A stretch of DNA of 36,633 nucleotides from Okeania sp. SIO2B3 (GCF_010672525.1 NZ_JAAHGH010000080.1:1-36633), one strand, 5' to 3'; positions 25,851-34,358 are shown, numbered from the stretch's first letter. Made by a program: numbers and translations. The notes: generated from the sequence alone by a model not told the origin.

Positions 25851-27263
25851 ATGAATAGTACAGAAGTATTAGAATTAGTAGATGATTTAATCTTTGCTAA
25901 AACCGGAAAACACTTAGAAAATTTACAAAAAGATGTATTAAAAGGAACTATAGAAGGTAAAGTTTACCCAGATATTGCTAAAGATAGTGGTTTTAGTGAA
26001 AGTCATGTCAAAAATGTCGGACAAGAATTATGGAAGCTTCTTTCTTTAGTCTTAGGTGAAAAGGTTAAGAAGGCTAATTTTAGAGCTGTATTTGAAAAGA
26101 TAAAAAGACAGAATTTTTCATCACCTATTATTTCAGGATATTGTCATACTAATCTGACAGCTAATAATATTAATATTTTTCCAGATAGAGAGCGATATTG
26201 CTCCGCAACGCTTACGCGATCGCCTACTTCTGTGGAAAATTCCCAAGAATCTAAAAATGAACCACAACTAGATTTAGCTGAAGCACCAGAAATTTTCAAC
26301 TTCTACGATCGCTCTTCCGAACTAACAACTTTAGAAAACTGGATATTAAAAGATTCATCTCGCCTCATTGCACTTTTAGGAATTAGTGGTATAGGCAAAA
26401 CAACTCTAACACTCCAATTAATCAAACAAATAAAAACTAATTTTAATTACATCATTTATCGGAGCTTGCGCTTTTCCCCCACCCTTGATGTAACTCTTAC
26501 CAAACTATTAAAAAATTTCCCCGACCAAGCAGATATTTCCCAAAATATCGAAACCAAAATATTCCAACTGCTCGACTACCTAAATCAATATCGTTGTTTG
26601 ATTATTCTTGATGACCTACAAATGCTTTTTTGTAGTGGAAAAATAGCAGGTCAATATCAAACAGAATCTGAAAATTACCAGATATTTTTTCAGCTTATTG
26701 CCGAAATGAACCATCAAAGTTGCTTAATATTAAACAGTAGAGAAAAACCCATAGAAATAACTCAACTAGAAACAAAAAATAATTCTGTGCGATCGCTAAT
26801 TTTAAGTAGTTTAGGATTAGCAGCAAAACAAATTCTGCAAAAGCATAAATTATCAGACGAAGAAACTTGGGAAAACTTAATTGATATCTATCAAGGCAAC
26901 CCTCGTTGGATAGAATTTACTGCCACAATGATTCAAGAATTCTTTGACAGTAGTGTTGCTAAATTTTTGCAATGGGAAAAAGTAATTTTAAGCGAATCTC
27001 TAGTAGCAGAATTAGATAAAAATTTTCAACGAATAACTCAGAATGAGCAAACAATCATAATTCAACTTGCTCAAGAAAATCAACCTGCGACCTTGCATCA
27101 AATTGACAAAACTTTGGAGTTATCAACATCAGACTTATTGAATTCTATACAGTCACTAAAAAGACGATTATTATTAGATATCAAACAAGAAGATAAGACT
27201 ACTTATTTTAGTTTAAATTCAGTCTGGAAACAGTATGTTATGTGCAAAGAAGAAGGAAAGTAA
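25851..27263 (+). CDS. STAND/NB-ARC-type NTPase with helix-turn-helix-like N-terminus
   Basis: This 470-residue protein has three parts. Residues 1-85 form a helical domain (VLKGTIEGKVYPDIAKDSGF, SESHVKNVGQELWKLLS), resembling the helix-turn-helix-like N-terminus of vWA-MoxR-associated (vMAP-type) proteins of cyanobacteria. A spacer (90-150) follows. The NTPase core has the lead-in FYDRSSELTTLENWIL, P-loop GISGIGKTTL near 177, Walker B CLIILDDLQMLF near 250 and SLILSSREKP-like LILNSREKP near 290, then a winged-helix-like end. Such STAND proteins act as ligand-sensing switches in signalling or defence. The WD40 or TPR sensor common in relatives is absent, so it may need a partner. The spacer contains a short palindromic repeat. 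It is divergent from the AAA+ gene. It starts at ATG 25851. Confidence 0.8.
   Translation: MNSTEVLELVDDLIFAKTGKHLENLQKDVLKGTIEGKVYPDIAKDSGFSESHVKNVGQELWKLLSLVLGEKVKKANFRAVFEKIKRQNFSSPIISGYCHTNLTANNINIFPDRERYCSATLTRSPTSVENSQESKNEPQLDLAEAPEIFNFYDRSSELTTLENWILKDSSRLIALLGISGIGKTTLTLQLIKQIKTNFNYIIYRSLRFSPTLDVTLTKLLKNFPDQADISQNIETKIFQLLDYLNQYRCLIILDDLQMLFCSGKIAGQYQTESENYQIFFQLIAEMNHQSCLILNSREKPIEITQLETKNNSVRSLILSSLGLAAKQILQKHKLSDEETWENLIDIYQGNPRWIEFTATMIQEFFDSSVAKFLQWEKVILSESLVAELDKNFQRITQNEQTIIIQLAQENQPATLHQIDKTLELSTSDLLNSIQSLKRRLLLDIKQEDKTTYFSLNSVWKQYVMCKEEGK
26188..26225 (+). repeat. Short palindromic repeat inside the STAND gene
   Basis: GCGATATTGCTCCGC followed by AACGCTTACGCGATCGCC resembles the HIP1-containing palindromic repeats that insert in cyanobacterial genes. 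It is read in frame as roughly ERYCSATLTRSPT, in the variable spacer between domains. Confidence 0.55.
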
Positions 27264-27641
27264 TTTCAGTTATCAGTTATCAGTACTTCCGACTAAAATC
27301 GGAGGTTTGAAATATGTATGGTGAATATTTTTTTCATCCCCTTAATACCATTTCTCAAAAACTTTTCTACATTTTGTTGAGCAGGGGACCCACCCCTCGC
27401 CCCTCCCCCTCCCAGGAGGGGAAGTAGGGGAGTAGGGGAGTGGGGGATAAGTAAAAAGTAAGAATAATTAACATTAACTAGGCTATTATTAGCAAAAAGA
27501 TGATTATAGCTGTTTTGATTAATTAATAACTGAAGTTTTACCCAAGTATAGCGTTACTTTTAGGAATTGGTATAAAAGGGGAAGCAATGATAATTTATCG
27601 AAAATATTCGGTATTTTAATTAGTTTGCTTAGAGTCTAGTC
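27264..27641. repeat. Fragments of families E and H after the STAND gene
   Basis: Directly after the stop codon comes a family E start (TTTCAGTTATCAGTTATCAG). Next is a weak hairpin CTTCCGA / TCGGAGG (27286-27305) that might serve as a terminator. A possible MITE follows, with ends TAATACCATTTCTCAAAA (27343-27360) and TTTTAGGAATTGGTATA (27558-27574), related to the element at 6370-6477. It encloses the G/C-rich block CCCCTCCCAGGAGGGG. Confidence 0.5.
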
Positions 27642-27773
27642 CAGTAGGGTGCGTTAAAAGCGTAACTGAGCGAAATATTTGGTTTATAAATATTTAGGAT
27701 ATTTAAGAAATATTTGGGATATTAGAAATATTTGGAATAGACGGTGCGTTAATGAAATGTAACGCACCCTACT
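27642..27773. repeat. MITE-like element with 14-bp perfect ends
   Basis: AGTAGGGTGCGTTA (27642-27655) is exactly reverse-complemented as TAACGCACCCTACT (27760-27773). The 132-bp element belongs to the GTAGGGTGCGTTA type seen in many bacteria. It contains repeated ATATTT words and no gene. It lies 33 bp from the end of the sulfotransferase pseudogene. Confidence 0.75.
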
Positions 27774-28120
27774 AGAATTAAACTATAACTGTTTCTGTCT
27801 CTTATTCATTTTCTTTGCAATAAACGGTGTTGGTTCAGCTTTTCGTAGTATGGCATACACAAATTGTAGAGAGAAAGCAATTTTTGGTCTTGATAAATTT
27901 TTAAGTAAGATTTCTCAGTATTTTGAAACCCATAACTAATTCATAAATTGTCATGCCAACTTCTGTTATCCCACCAACTTATTTCATTAGAATTGCCAGG
28001 AAGATTCCAATTTAATGCTTCTGGTATAAACGGAAGACCTATTCTCGAACAATACTCCTTAATTATATTTGTTGTATTTTCTACAAGATCGTCAGCATAA
28101 ATAACAACAGGAATTTTACC

Positions 28121-28273
28121 GAATTATTAATTATTAATTATTCATAATTAAATAATTCAGGTTTAAAGCCTCCCCTTTTAAGGGGAAAAAAAAGAAATAA
28201 TATTTCCTTATGTTCAATCAAGAACGGTTTTAATCAGAGGTAATTATCCATTATCCATTATCAATTAATGAAC
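28121..28273 (-). repeat. Family C element inserted in the sulfotransferase gene
   Basis: Between codons for ERT and GKIP lie about 153 nt with GTTCATTAATTGATAATGG, the hairpin core CCCCTTTTAAGGGG and an AATTATTAATT array. The length is a multiple of three, but a TAA three codons in ends translation. The target duplication cannot be defined because the ends blend with the gene. Confidence 0.75.
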
Positions 28274-28575
28274 TGTACGCTCGACGACTTTGTTTAAAAG
28301 TTCAAAAAGTTGTTTATAACCACATTCCTCAAAATCAATATCGGGCATTTTATAATAATAGGAAGGTAGCATTTGATCCGGATTGTGAATTAAAAAAGTA
28401 TGCTGGAAATAATCAATAAATTCATTATTTACAATTTGCATAAAGTGTAAAGGAAAATCTTTTATAAACAATCTGTTATTCTGAGATTTTACCTTTAAGT
28501 CTTGCAATACATTCTGATAATTATATTCTGCTTGTGGTGTGATATCTGGCACACGATTAAAAATACGTTCCTCAC

Positions 28576-28757
28576 TATAGAAGCCATTTGGGATCTATTT
28601 AACAAATTACAAGTCCAATATCCATTTGGGTTTTATGATTCTGACAGTGATTTTTCATAATTTTTCGGTTTCCTGAACTCTTATAGTTTTTAGGCTTCTT
28701 AAAACGGGTTTCCTCGAACTTTTGTATTTCAAGAAAAGATACCAAATGGGTTCTATA
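28576..28757. mobile_element. MITE with 17-bp ends and TATA target duplication
   Basis: A 174-bp element (28580-28753) begins GAAGCCATTTGGGATCT and ends AGATACCAAATGGGTTC, inverted repeats with two mismatches. It is flanked by TATA on both sides (28576-28579, 28754-28757). Removing the element and one TATA restores the reading frame as FGRSAHYSEERIF, which supports a 4-bp duplication. It has no transposase; a related solo end is at 2111-2131. Confidence 0.85.
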
Positions 28758-29011
28758 GTGTGCTGAACGACCAAAAGGTTCGTGAAGTACCAAAAAATCA
28801 CCTCTTTGCTTAACCATCCACCTAAAAGCTGTGGAGCTGGAGCGAGGAGTAGACCATAATGCAATTATTTTTTGATTCATTATTACTCTAATCAGAAGAT
28901 TTAGTAACAGAAATAATATTTGTTGTTTGCCAAATATCATCAAGGTTGGCAACTTTGCCTGTCCCATTTGTTATATTTACTGTACACACAGTCTCTAATA
29001 ATTTAAAAATT

Positions 29012-30763
29012 ATGAAAATTGCAATTGCTCAACTTAATCTCACTATTGGTGATATTAAAGGAAATGCCAAATTAATTTTAGAAGCTGCACAAAAAGCTGA
29101 AAATTTAGATGCCAAGTTGATGATAACTTCAGAATTATCTCTAATAGGTTATCCACCACGAGATTTATTAATTTATCCGAGTTTAATTGAAGCTGCTGCT
29201 ACAGAGTTAGAAAAGTTAGCCAAAAATTTACCATCAGAAATAACAGTTTTAGTGGGAACTGTAACTTTTAATTCTCAAGGTAATGAAACAGGAGGAAAAT
29301 CATTATTCAATACTGCTGCTTTATTAGGTAATGGGGAAGTCAAACAAATCTTTCATAAAAGGCTTTTGCCTACTTATGATGTATTTGATGAACAACGATA
29401 TTTTGAGCCTGGTAAAACTAGCGATTTTTTCACTTTAGAAATTCCTGGTAAAAGCTCAGAATCTTTAGCTAAAATTGGCGTGACTATTTGCGAAGATTTA
29501 TGGAATGATGCAGAATTCTGGGGAAGGCGAAATTATACTTGTGATCCAATGAAAGAATTAGCAGAAAATCAAGTTGATTTTGTCGTAAATATGTCTGCTT
29601 CTCCATATCGAGTAGGAAAGCAAAAATTACGGGAGGCAATGTTAGAACATAGTACGAATAGTTATCAAATACCAATTATTTATGTTAATCAGGTAGGCGG
29701 TAATGACGATCTAATTTTTGATGGTTGTAGTGTGGTTTTTAATAAGATTGGTAATGCCATATATCGAGCTAGTGCTTTTGCAGAAAATCTGGCAGTTGTT
29801 GAATTTAATCCAGCAAAAAAAGACTTGATTGTGACTAATTTTGAAGGTCTATATTTAGCAGAAAGTGAGGATGAAGAAATTTGGTCTGCTTTGGTCTTAG
29901 GCGTAAAAGATTATCTGCATAAGTGTGGTTTTTCTAAAGTTGTTCTGGGTTTAAGTGGGGGAATAGATTCGGCTTTAGTTGCAGCGATCGCTACTGCTGC
30001 TTTAGGTAAAGAAAATGTTTTTACTATTTTGATGCCTTCTCCTTACAGTTCCGATCATTCTGTTAAAGATGCTTTGGAATTAGCGGAAAATTTGGGTATT
30101 GCTAAACAAATTATTCCTATTGGGAATTTAATGAAAAGTTATGACAATAGTTTGCAAGATTTATTTACAGGTACAAATTTTGGCATTGCTGAGGAGAATA
30201 TTCAATCTCGGATTCGTGGCAATTTATTAATGGCAATTTCTAATAAGTTTGGGCATTTACTTTTATCCACGGGTAATAAGTCAGAAATGGCGGTTGGTTA
30301 TTGCACTCTTTATGGTGATATGAATGGTGGATTAGCAGTAATTTCTGATGTGCCGAAAACTCGTGTTTATTCTCTGTGTCGGTGGTTAAATCAACAGGCG
30401 GTTAATAATAATCAAAATTTCTATGGAGCCGAAAATTTACTAATTACTGAACAGCAAAATATTATTCCAGAAAATATTCTGACTAAAGCTCCTAGTGCTG
30501 AGTTGAAAGAAGGTCAAAAAGATGAAGACTCTTTACCCTCTTATGAAGTTTTGGATGATATTTTATACCGCTTAGTAGAAAAGTGTGAGTCTTTGGCAGA
30601 AATTATTGCAGCAGGACATGATTCAGAGGTAGTAAATAAGGTTATAAAGTTAGTAATGCGGGCAGAATTTAAACGTAGACAAGCACCCCCTGGGTTGAAA
30701 ATTAGCGATCGAGCTTTTGGCACTGGTTGGCGGATGCCTATTGCTAAGAAAAGTTCTTGGTGA
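29012..30763 (+). CDS. nadE: Glutamine-dependent NAD+ synthetase
   Basis: The last step of NAD+ synthesis: an N-terminal nitrilase-type domain (1-265) frees ammonia from glutamine, and a C-terminal domain adenylates and amidates nicotinate adenine dinucleotide. The nitrilase Glu is in TSELSLIGYPPRDLL (Glu41), the Lys in FHKRLLPTYDVFDEQRYF and the Cys in GVTICEDLWND. The synthetase PP-loop is LGLSGGIDSALVAAIATAA, followed by STGNKSEMAVGYCTLYGDMN and the C-terminal KISDRAFGTGWRMP. The start is ATG 29012 (583 residues), matching the family N-terminus MKIAIAQLNLTIGD; a TTG at 28946 would add 22 residues of poor character. It is divergent from the sulfotransferase pseudogene and followed by a tandem array. 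Confidence 0.97.
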   Translation: MKIAIAQLNLTIGDIKGNAKLILEAAQKAENLDAKLMITSELSLIGYPPRDLLIYPSLIEAAATELEKLAKNLPSEITVLVGTVTFNSQGNETGGKSLFNTAALLGNGEVKQIFHKRLLPTYDVFDEQRYFEPGKTSDFFTLEIPGKSSESLAKIGVTICEDLWNDAEFWGRRNYTCDPMKELAENQVDFVVNMSASPYRVGKQKLREAMLEHSTNSYQIPIIYVNQVGGNDDLIFDGCSVVFNKIGNAIYRASAFAENLAVVEFNPAKKDLIVTNFEGLYLAESEDEEIWSALVLGVKDYLHKCGFSKVVLGLSGGIDSALVAAIATAALGKENVFTILMPSPYSSDHSVKDALELAENLGIAKQIIPIGNLMKSYDNSLQDLFTGTNFGIAEENIQSRIRGNLLMAISNKFGHLLLSTGNKSEMAVGYCTLYGDMNGGLAVISDVPKTRVYSLCRWLNQQAVNNNQNFYGAENLLITEQQNIIPENILTKAPSAELKEGQKDEDSLPSYEVLDDILYRLVEKCESLAEIIAAGHDSEVVNKVIKLVMRAEFKRRQAPPGLKISDRAFGTGWRMPIAKKSSW

Positions 30764-30786
30764 TTTGAGGTTGTGAGTTTTCAACT

Positions 30787-31246
30787 TTGGCTAAAAGTTG
30801 ATCTCTACTCTGACAAATAGCTGGTAAAATGCAATGAAGAAGTTATACTCATCTTTATTAAGCTAAAAAATCATTCTGAACGCCACCAAAAAACACAGGA
30901 GATGGCAATCAATCTCAACCTTCAAATATTGGAAAATTCATTTGGCTAAAAGTTAATCACTGCTCTGACAAATAGCTGCTAAAATATAATGAAGAAGTTA
31001 TACTCATCTTTATTGATCTAAAAAATCATTCTGAACGCCACCAGAAAACACAGGAGATGGCAATCAATCTCAACCTTCAAATATTGGAAAATTCATTTGG
31101 CTAAAAGTTAATCACTGCTCTGACAAATAGCTGCTAAAATGTAATGAAGAAGTTATACTCATCTTTATTAATCTAAAAAATCATTCTGAACGCCACCAGA
31201 AAACAAGACTCAAGAGATGGTAATCAATTTCAATCCTCAAATATAA
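30787..31246 (+). repeat. Three tandem copies of a 155-bp unit
   Basis: Units start at 30787, 30942 and 31097 (TTGGCTAAAAGTT). Each contains CTCTGACAAATAGCTG, GAAGAAGTTATACTCATC, CATTCTGAACGCCACC and CAATCTCAACCTTCAAATAT. The third copy decays at its end. A short frame MAINLNLQILENSFG occurs in copies 1 and 2 but is not kept in copy 3, so coding is unlikely. Near-identity implies recent amplification. Confidence 0.85.
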
Positions 31247-31347
31247 GGTTAGTTTGTTGTAAGCATTTCCTGCGGAATGTCGCATAAACATAATTTTGAA
31301 TTCTCCTTCTAAGATAATAAGTTAATAGCTGACTGCTGAATGCTTAC

Positions 31348-31583
31348 TAATTAGGGCTTGCTGATTAAATCTAAAAGCGTTAACATATAAAGACTTTAGC
31401 CTTTTTGGGGGTCAAATTGCAGTGCAAATTTTTCAGCTCTTTATGCTCAAAAAGTTAGTATTTTAGGCCCATAGTTGGGCAGAAAAATCATTCTTACAAT
31501 TGTTATTCCTACCTCCTCGCTCATTCCAATTTCTCCTGTCTCCTACCCCGACTAAAAGACTAGTGAAGCGCAAACCCTAATTA
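31348..31583. repeat. MITE-like element F, copy 2, flanked by TAATTA
   Basis: About 236 bp, with left end TAATTAGGGCTTGC (31348-31361) and right end GCAAACCCTAATTA (31570-31583). The inverted ends GGGCTTGC / GCAAACCC are flanked by TAATTA on both sides. The body matches 14313-14565. Its right TAATTA contains the ureD stop codon. Confidence 0.8.
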
Positions 31584-32414
31584 AGACCAAACTCGCGGAG
31601 AACAACTAGGTCTTTTTAAATAAAAAATACGGAGATAATGCCAAACCAAATTAAACCAATTTTTCACATTAATTATTGACTTCCCACAATAGCGACAAAT
31701 CATCCCTTTAGGAATACGAGTAACACCTGCTTCACCAGACATATCAATGCCTAAACTTTGCCATAAGTCACGAGTTTTTGTAACTACTTCTGCCGTAACA
31801 GGTTGCCCAACAAAAATGAAACTTCCAACTACAGAATTATCAGCTAAACCCAAGAGACTATTAACCATTTCCGACCCTCCTTTTAAGTATTGTCTATCTA
31901 TCCAGATAGGATAATTTTCTTGCCAAAACTCAGTATACGAACGCCAATTTCCTGCTAAAAATTTCTCTCCTCTAGCACTCCTGCCAAATCTAATAATTTC
32001 CCAACTCATCCAACTCGCTTCTACTCCTAAATATACTTTTAAATCTTGCCGATATTCAGCACCATTAAATAGTATTGTTGGCTGAGGAAACCATTCTAAA
32101 CAAGACTCACTATCAAGATTAATACTAATATTTTGTTGAGCAAGCTGACTATTACTACGATAAATTTTACTAGCAGCAGCAGTAGTAATTAAAGCATGGG
32201 TATTCGGTTGTAATTCGATATTAATAGAAAGGCGATCGCCTCCAACAACACCACCAGCAGTATGTAAAATTACACTATGACAAACTTCATTTCCTTCTGG
32301 ATAAAAAGGTCTTTGTATTTTTAATGGTGCTTGATTTTTACTTGCCAGAATTTGAGTATGATTGTTTTGCTTGCCATAAATTAAATCGAGACTACCGTGC
32401 CATTCTTTAGTCAT
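31581..32414 (-). CDS. ureD: Urease accessory protein UreD
   Basis: UreD (UreH) is the scaffold that binds apo-urease with UreF and UreG and channels nickel into the active site. At 277 residues the length is normal and the family motifs are present: HSVILHTAGGVVGGDRLSIN near 45-65, ALITTAAASKIYRS near 73-87, WFPQPTILFNGAEYRQDL near 108-125, EIIRFGRSARGE near 139 and the terminal RPSCSPRVWS. It starts at ATG 32412-32414. Its TAA stop lies in the TAATTA flank of a MITE-like element, but the PRVWS ending is normal, so nothing seems lost. No urease structural or other accessory gene is adjacent. Its first 36 codons and promoter region are repeated twice more upstream. Confidence 0.94.
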   Translation of the reverse strand: MTKEWHGSLDLIYGKQNNHTQILASKNQAPLKIQRPFYPEGNEVCHSVILHTAGGVVGGDRLSINIELQPNTHALITTAAASKIYRSNSQLAQQNISINLDSESCLEWFPQPTILFNGAEYRQDLKVYLGVEASWMSWEIIRFGRSARGEKFLAGNWRSYTEFWQENYPIWIDRQYLKGGSEMVNSLLGLADNSVVGSFIFVGQPVTAEVVTKTRDLWQSLGIDMSGEAGVTRIPKGMICRYCGKSIINVKNWFNLVWHYLRIFYLKRPSCSPRVWS

Positions 32415-32442
32415 AATTAGGATTTTTTTTAGAGACTTTTTA

Positions 32443-32548
32443 TATACGAGAAAGAAGAAGAAAGAAGGAAGAAGGAAGAAGGAAAAATCTTACGTTGTCT
32501 GAGTTTTAAGCTTTTGATATGTGCTAACCTTTCCTTAAACTACTATAT
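32443..32548 (+). repeat. Family A element in triplication unit 1
   Basis: TATACGAGAAAGAAG with GAAGGAA units, CTTACGTTGTCTGAGTTTTA, and the right end CCTTAAACTACTATA. It lies 29 bp upstream of the ureD ATG. Confidence 0.7.
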
Positions 32549-32822
32549 CTATAAATATATAGATAATATTCTCATCATTAATGTGGGATAGTTAGTTTTA
32601 GTTATCGTGGAAAAAAGTGGCTTAGTCTCATACCCAGGTCGAAATAATTTCAGCAAAATTTTGACTTGAAAAACTTACTTCAGTCAAAGGTCTTGATATT
32701 TTTAATGGTGCTTGATTTTTACTTGCCAAAATTTGAGTACTTTTGTTTTACTTGCCATAAATTAAATTGAGACTACTGTGCCATTCTTTAGTCATGATCG
32801 AGATTTTTTTAGAGACTGCTCA

Positions 32823-32928
32823 TATAGCAGAAGGAAGAAAGAACAAGGAAGAAGGAAGAAGGAAAAATCCTACGTTGTCTGAGTTTTAAGCTTTTGATAT
32901 GTGCTAACCTTTCCTTAAACTACTATAT
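32823..32928 (+). repeat. Family A element in triplication unit 2
   Basis: TATAGCAGAAGGAAGAAAG at the left end and CTTAAACTACTATA at the right. Confidence 0.7.
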
Positions 32929-33202
32929 CTATAAATATATAGATAATATTCTCATCATTAATGTGGGATAGTTAGTTTTAGTTATCGTGGAAAAAAGTGG
33001 CTTAGTCTCATACCCAGGTCGAAATAATTTCAGCAAAATTTTGACTTGAAAAACTTACTTCAGTCAAAGGTCTTGATATTTTTAATGGTGCTTGATTTTT
33101 ACTTGCCAAAATTTGAGTACTTTTGTTTTACTTGCCATAAATTAAATTGAGACTACTGTGCCATTCTTTAGTCATGATCGAGATTTTTTTAGAGACTGCT
33201 CA

Positions 33203-33308
33203 TATAGCAGAAGGAAGAAAGAACAAGGAAGAAGGAAGAAGGAAAAATCCTACGTTGTCTGAGTTTTAAGCTTTTGATATGTGCTAACCTTTCCTTCAAC
33301 TACTATAT
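33203..33308 (+). repeat. Family A element in triplication unit 3
   Basis: Same as the unit 2 copy, displaced by 380 bp, with TTCAACTACTATA at the right end. Confidence 0.7.
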
Positions 33309-33438
33309 CTATAAATATATAGATAATATTCTCATCATTAGCGTGGGATAGTTAGTTTTAGTTATCGTGGAAAAAAGCGGCTTAGTCTCATACCCAGGTC
33401 GAAATAATTTCAGCAAAATTTTGACTTGAAAAACTTAC

Positions 33439-33778
33439 CCCAATAAATTTATATTCTAATTTCAAATAAGAATGAAATACTTTTTCGACTGAAAGTATTC
33501 CAAGGCAATAAATGCTGATCTCAATCTAAACTGAAATGAATTTAACTCCAAAATTATTGTTAAGTTTTCTAGTTAACTTTCCTTACCCTATTACCAATTA
33601 TTGAGGGTTGCCTGAAACAGTATTTTTGTAGGAGTCAAGAATTAGGAGTGATGTAGATTTAAACGAAGAAGTAGAAAAAATAATTTTCAGATATTTTTTA
33701 ACCCTTGTTTACTCAAATCCTCACATTTTACAGAACTTTTTAAGATGGTGAGGTACAGTTCAACATTTATCTCTCTTT
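33439..33778. other. Intergenic region without recognised features
   Basis: AT-rich sequence between the triplication and a family C element. No gene, hairpin or repeat copy was recognised. Confidence 0.45.
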
Positions 33779-33920
33779 ACCGAATAATTAAGGTTTAAAG
33801 CCTCTCCTTTAAAGGAGAAACCAGAAAAAATTTTCCTTTTATTCAATCCTATCCGTTTTTAGGGAGAGGTAATTATCAATTATCCATTATCAATTATCAA
33901 TTATTGAACTACTTCCTACT
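33779..33920 (-). repeat. Family C element at the yjbQ 3' end
   Basis: ACCGAATAATTAAGG, TCTCCTTTAAAGGAGA, an ATTATCAATTATCC array, TTATTGAACTACTTCC. Its outer arm, read on the minus strand as GGAAGTAGTTCAATAATTG, overlaps the last codons and stop of yjbQ. Confidence 0.65.
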
Positions 33921-34358
33921 CCCTTCTCCACTAACTTGTACTAATATATTTCGTTTTCTAGGTCCGTCTAATTCAAAAAATAATACTGACTGCCAAGTTC
34001 CTAAAGCTAATTTTCCATCCACAACAGGAATAACTTCATTATTATTTAAAGTCATTGCCATCAGATGAGAATGAGCATTAATAGGTTCATCGGGAGGAAC
34101 ATCTCGCAGATGCAAATCATTATGGAGATATTTGTCAGACTCCGGCGCTAATTTTCTCAGATATACTTTTAGGTCTGTGATTAATCTTTCCTCATTTTCA
34201 TTAATAGCTAAAGCTGTAGTTGTGTGTTGAGAAAATACAATTACTTGCCCATTTTTTATACCACTTGCATTTAAGACATCAATAATTTGAGGAGTAATAT
34301 TGTATATTTCTATTCCTGGAGTAGTTTCTATTTCTAGAAATTCATTTTGAATCGACAT
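33909..34358 (-). CDS. yjbQ: YjbQ/UPF0047 family protein
   Basis: The 149-residue single-domain protein has the family boxes VIVFSQHTTTALAINENEE near 40-58, HNDLHLRDVPPDEPINAHSH near 79-98 and ALGTWQSVLFFELDGPRKRN near 118-137. Members form trimers. They were reported to have weak thiamine phosphate synthase activity in E. coli, but their true role is unsettled. It starts at ATG 34356-34358. The last residues GSRK and the TAG stop coincide with the GAGTAGGAAGTAG arm of a family C element, so the natural ending may have been about VQVSGE. Family C elements lie directly on both sides. Confidence 0.9.
   Translation of the reverse strand: MSIQNEFLEIETTPGIEIYNITPQIIDVLNASGIKNGQVIVFSQHTTTALAINENEERLITDLKVYLRKLAPESDKYLHNDLHLRDVPPDEPINAHSHLMAMTLNNNEVIPVVDGKLALGTWQSVLFFELDGPRKRNILVQVSGEGSRK

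Larger units (their letters stand above)
27806..28880 (-). pseudogene. Sulfotransferase-family gene broken by two insertions and a nonsense codon
   Basis: The reconstructed product has about 255 residues. It starts at ATG 28878-28880 with the PAPS-binding loop ALWSTPRSSSTAFRWM and then DFLVLHEPFGRSAHY. At Tyr42 it is split by a MITE (28576-28757) and resumes as SEERIFNRVPDITPQ through RLFIKDFPLHFMQIV and VVERT. It is split again by a family C element (about 28121-28273) and resumes GKIPVVIYADDLVE through LPFIPEALNW and SWHDNL. A TGA at 27941-27943 follows, after which the frame continues GFQNTEKSYLKIY to LNQHRLLQRK and stops at 27806. The enzyme would have transferred a sulfo group from PAPS to an unknown acceptor. 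Downstream pieces share one frame; only the MITE shifted it. No functional protein can be made. Confidence 0.88.
32305..33438 (-). repeat. Tandem triplication of the ureD 5' end and upstream region
   Basis: Three units of about 380 bp start at 32305, 32686 and 33066; the third stops at about 33438. Each holds the first 36 codons of ureD, the upstream region and one family A element. Unit 1 is the live ureD start. Units 2 and 3 have ATGs at 32793-32795 and 33173-33175, but Gln16 (CAA) has become TAA in both. Units 2 and 3 are nearly identical to each other, so the second duplication came after the nonsense change or conversion homogenised them. Confidence 0.9.

Noticed and set aside
28599-28967. 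A 122-residue protein as an independent gene
   Set aside because: Its middle is the N-terminus of the broken sulfotransferase and its tail is MITE sequence.
30787-31246. CRISPR or repeated small gene in the 155-bp units
   Set aside because: Units are contiguous and almost fully identical without variable spacers, and the short frame is broken in the third copy.
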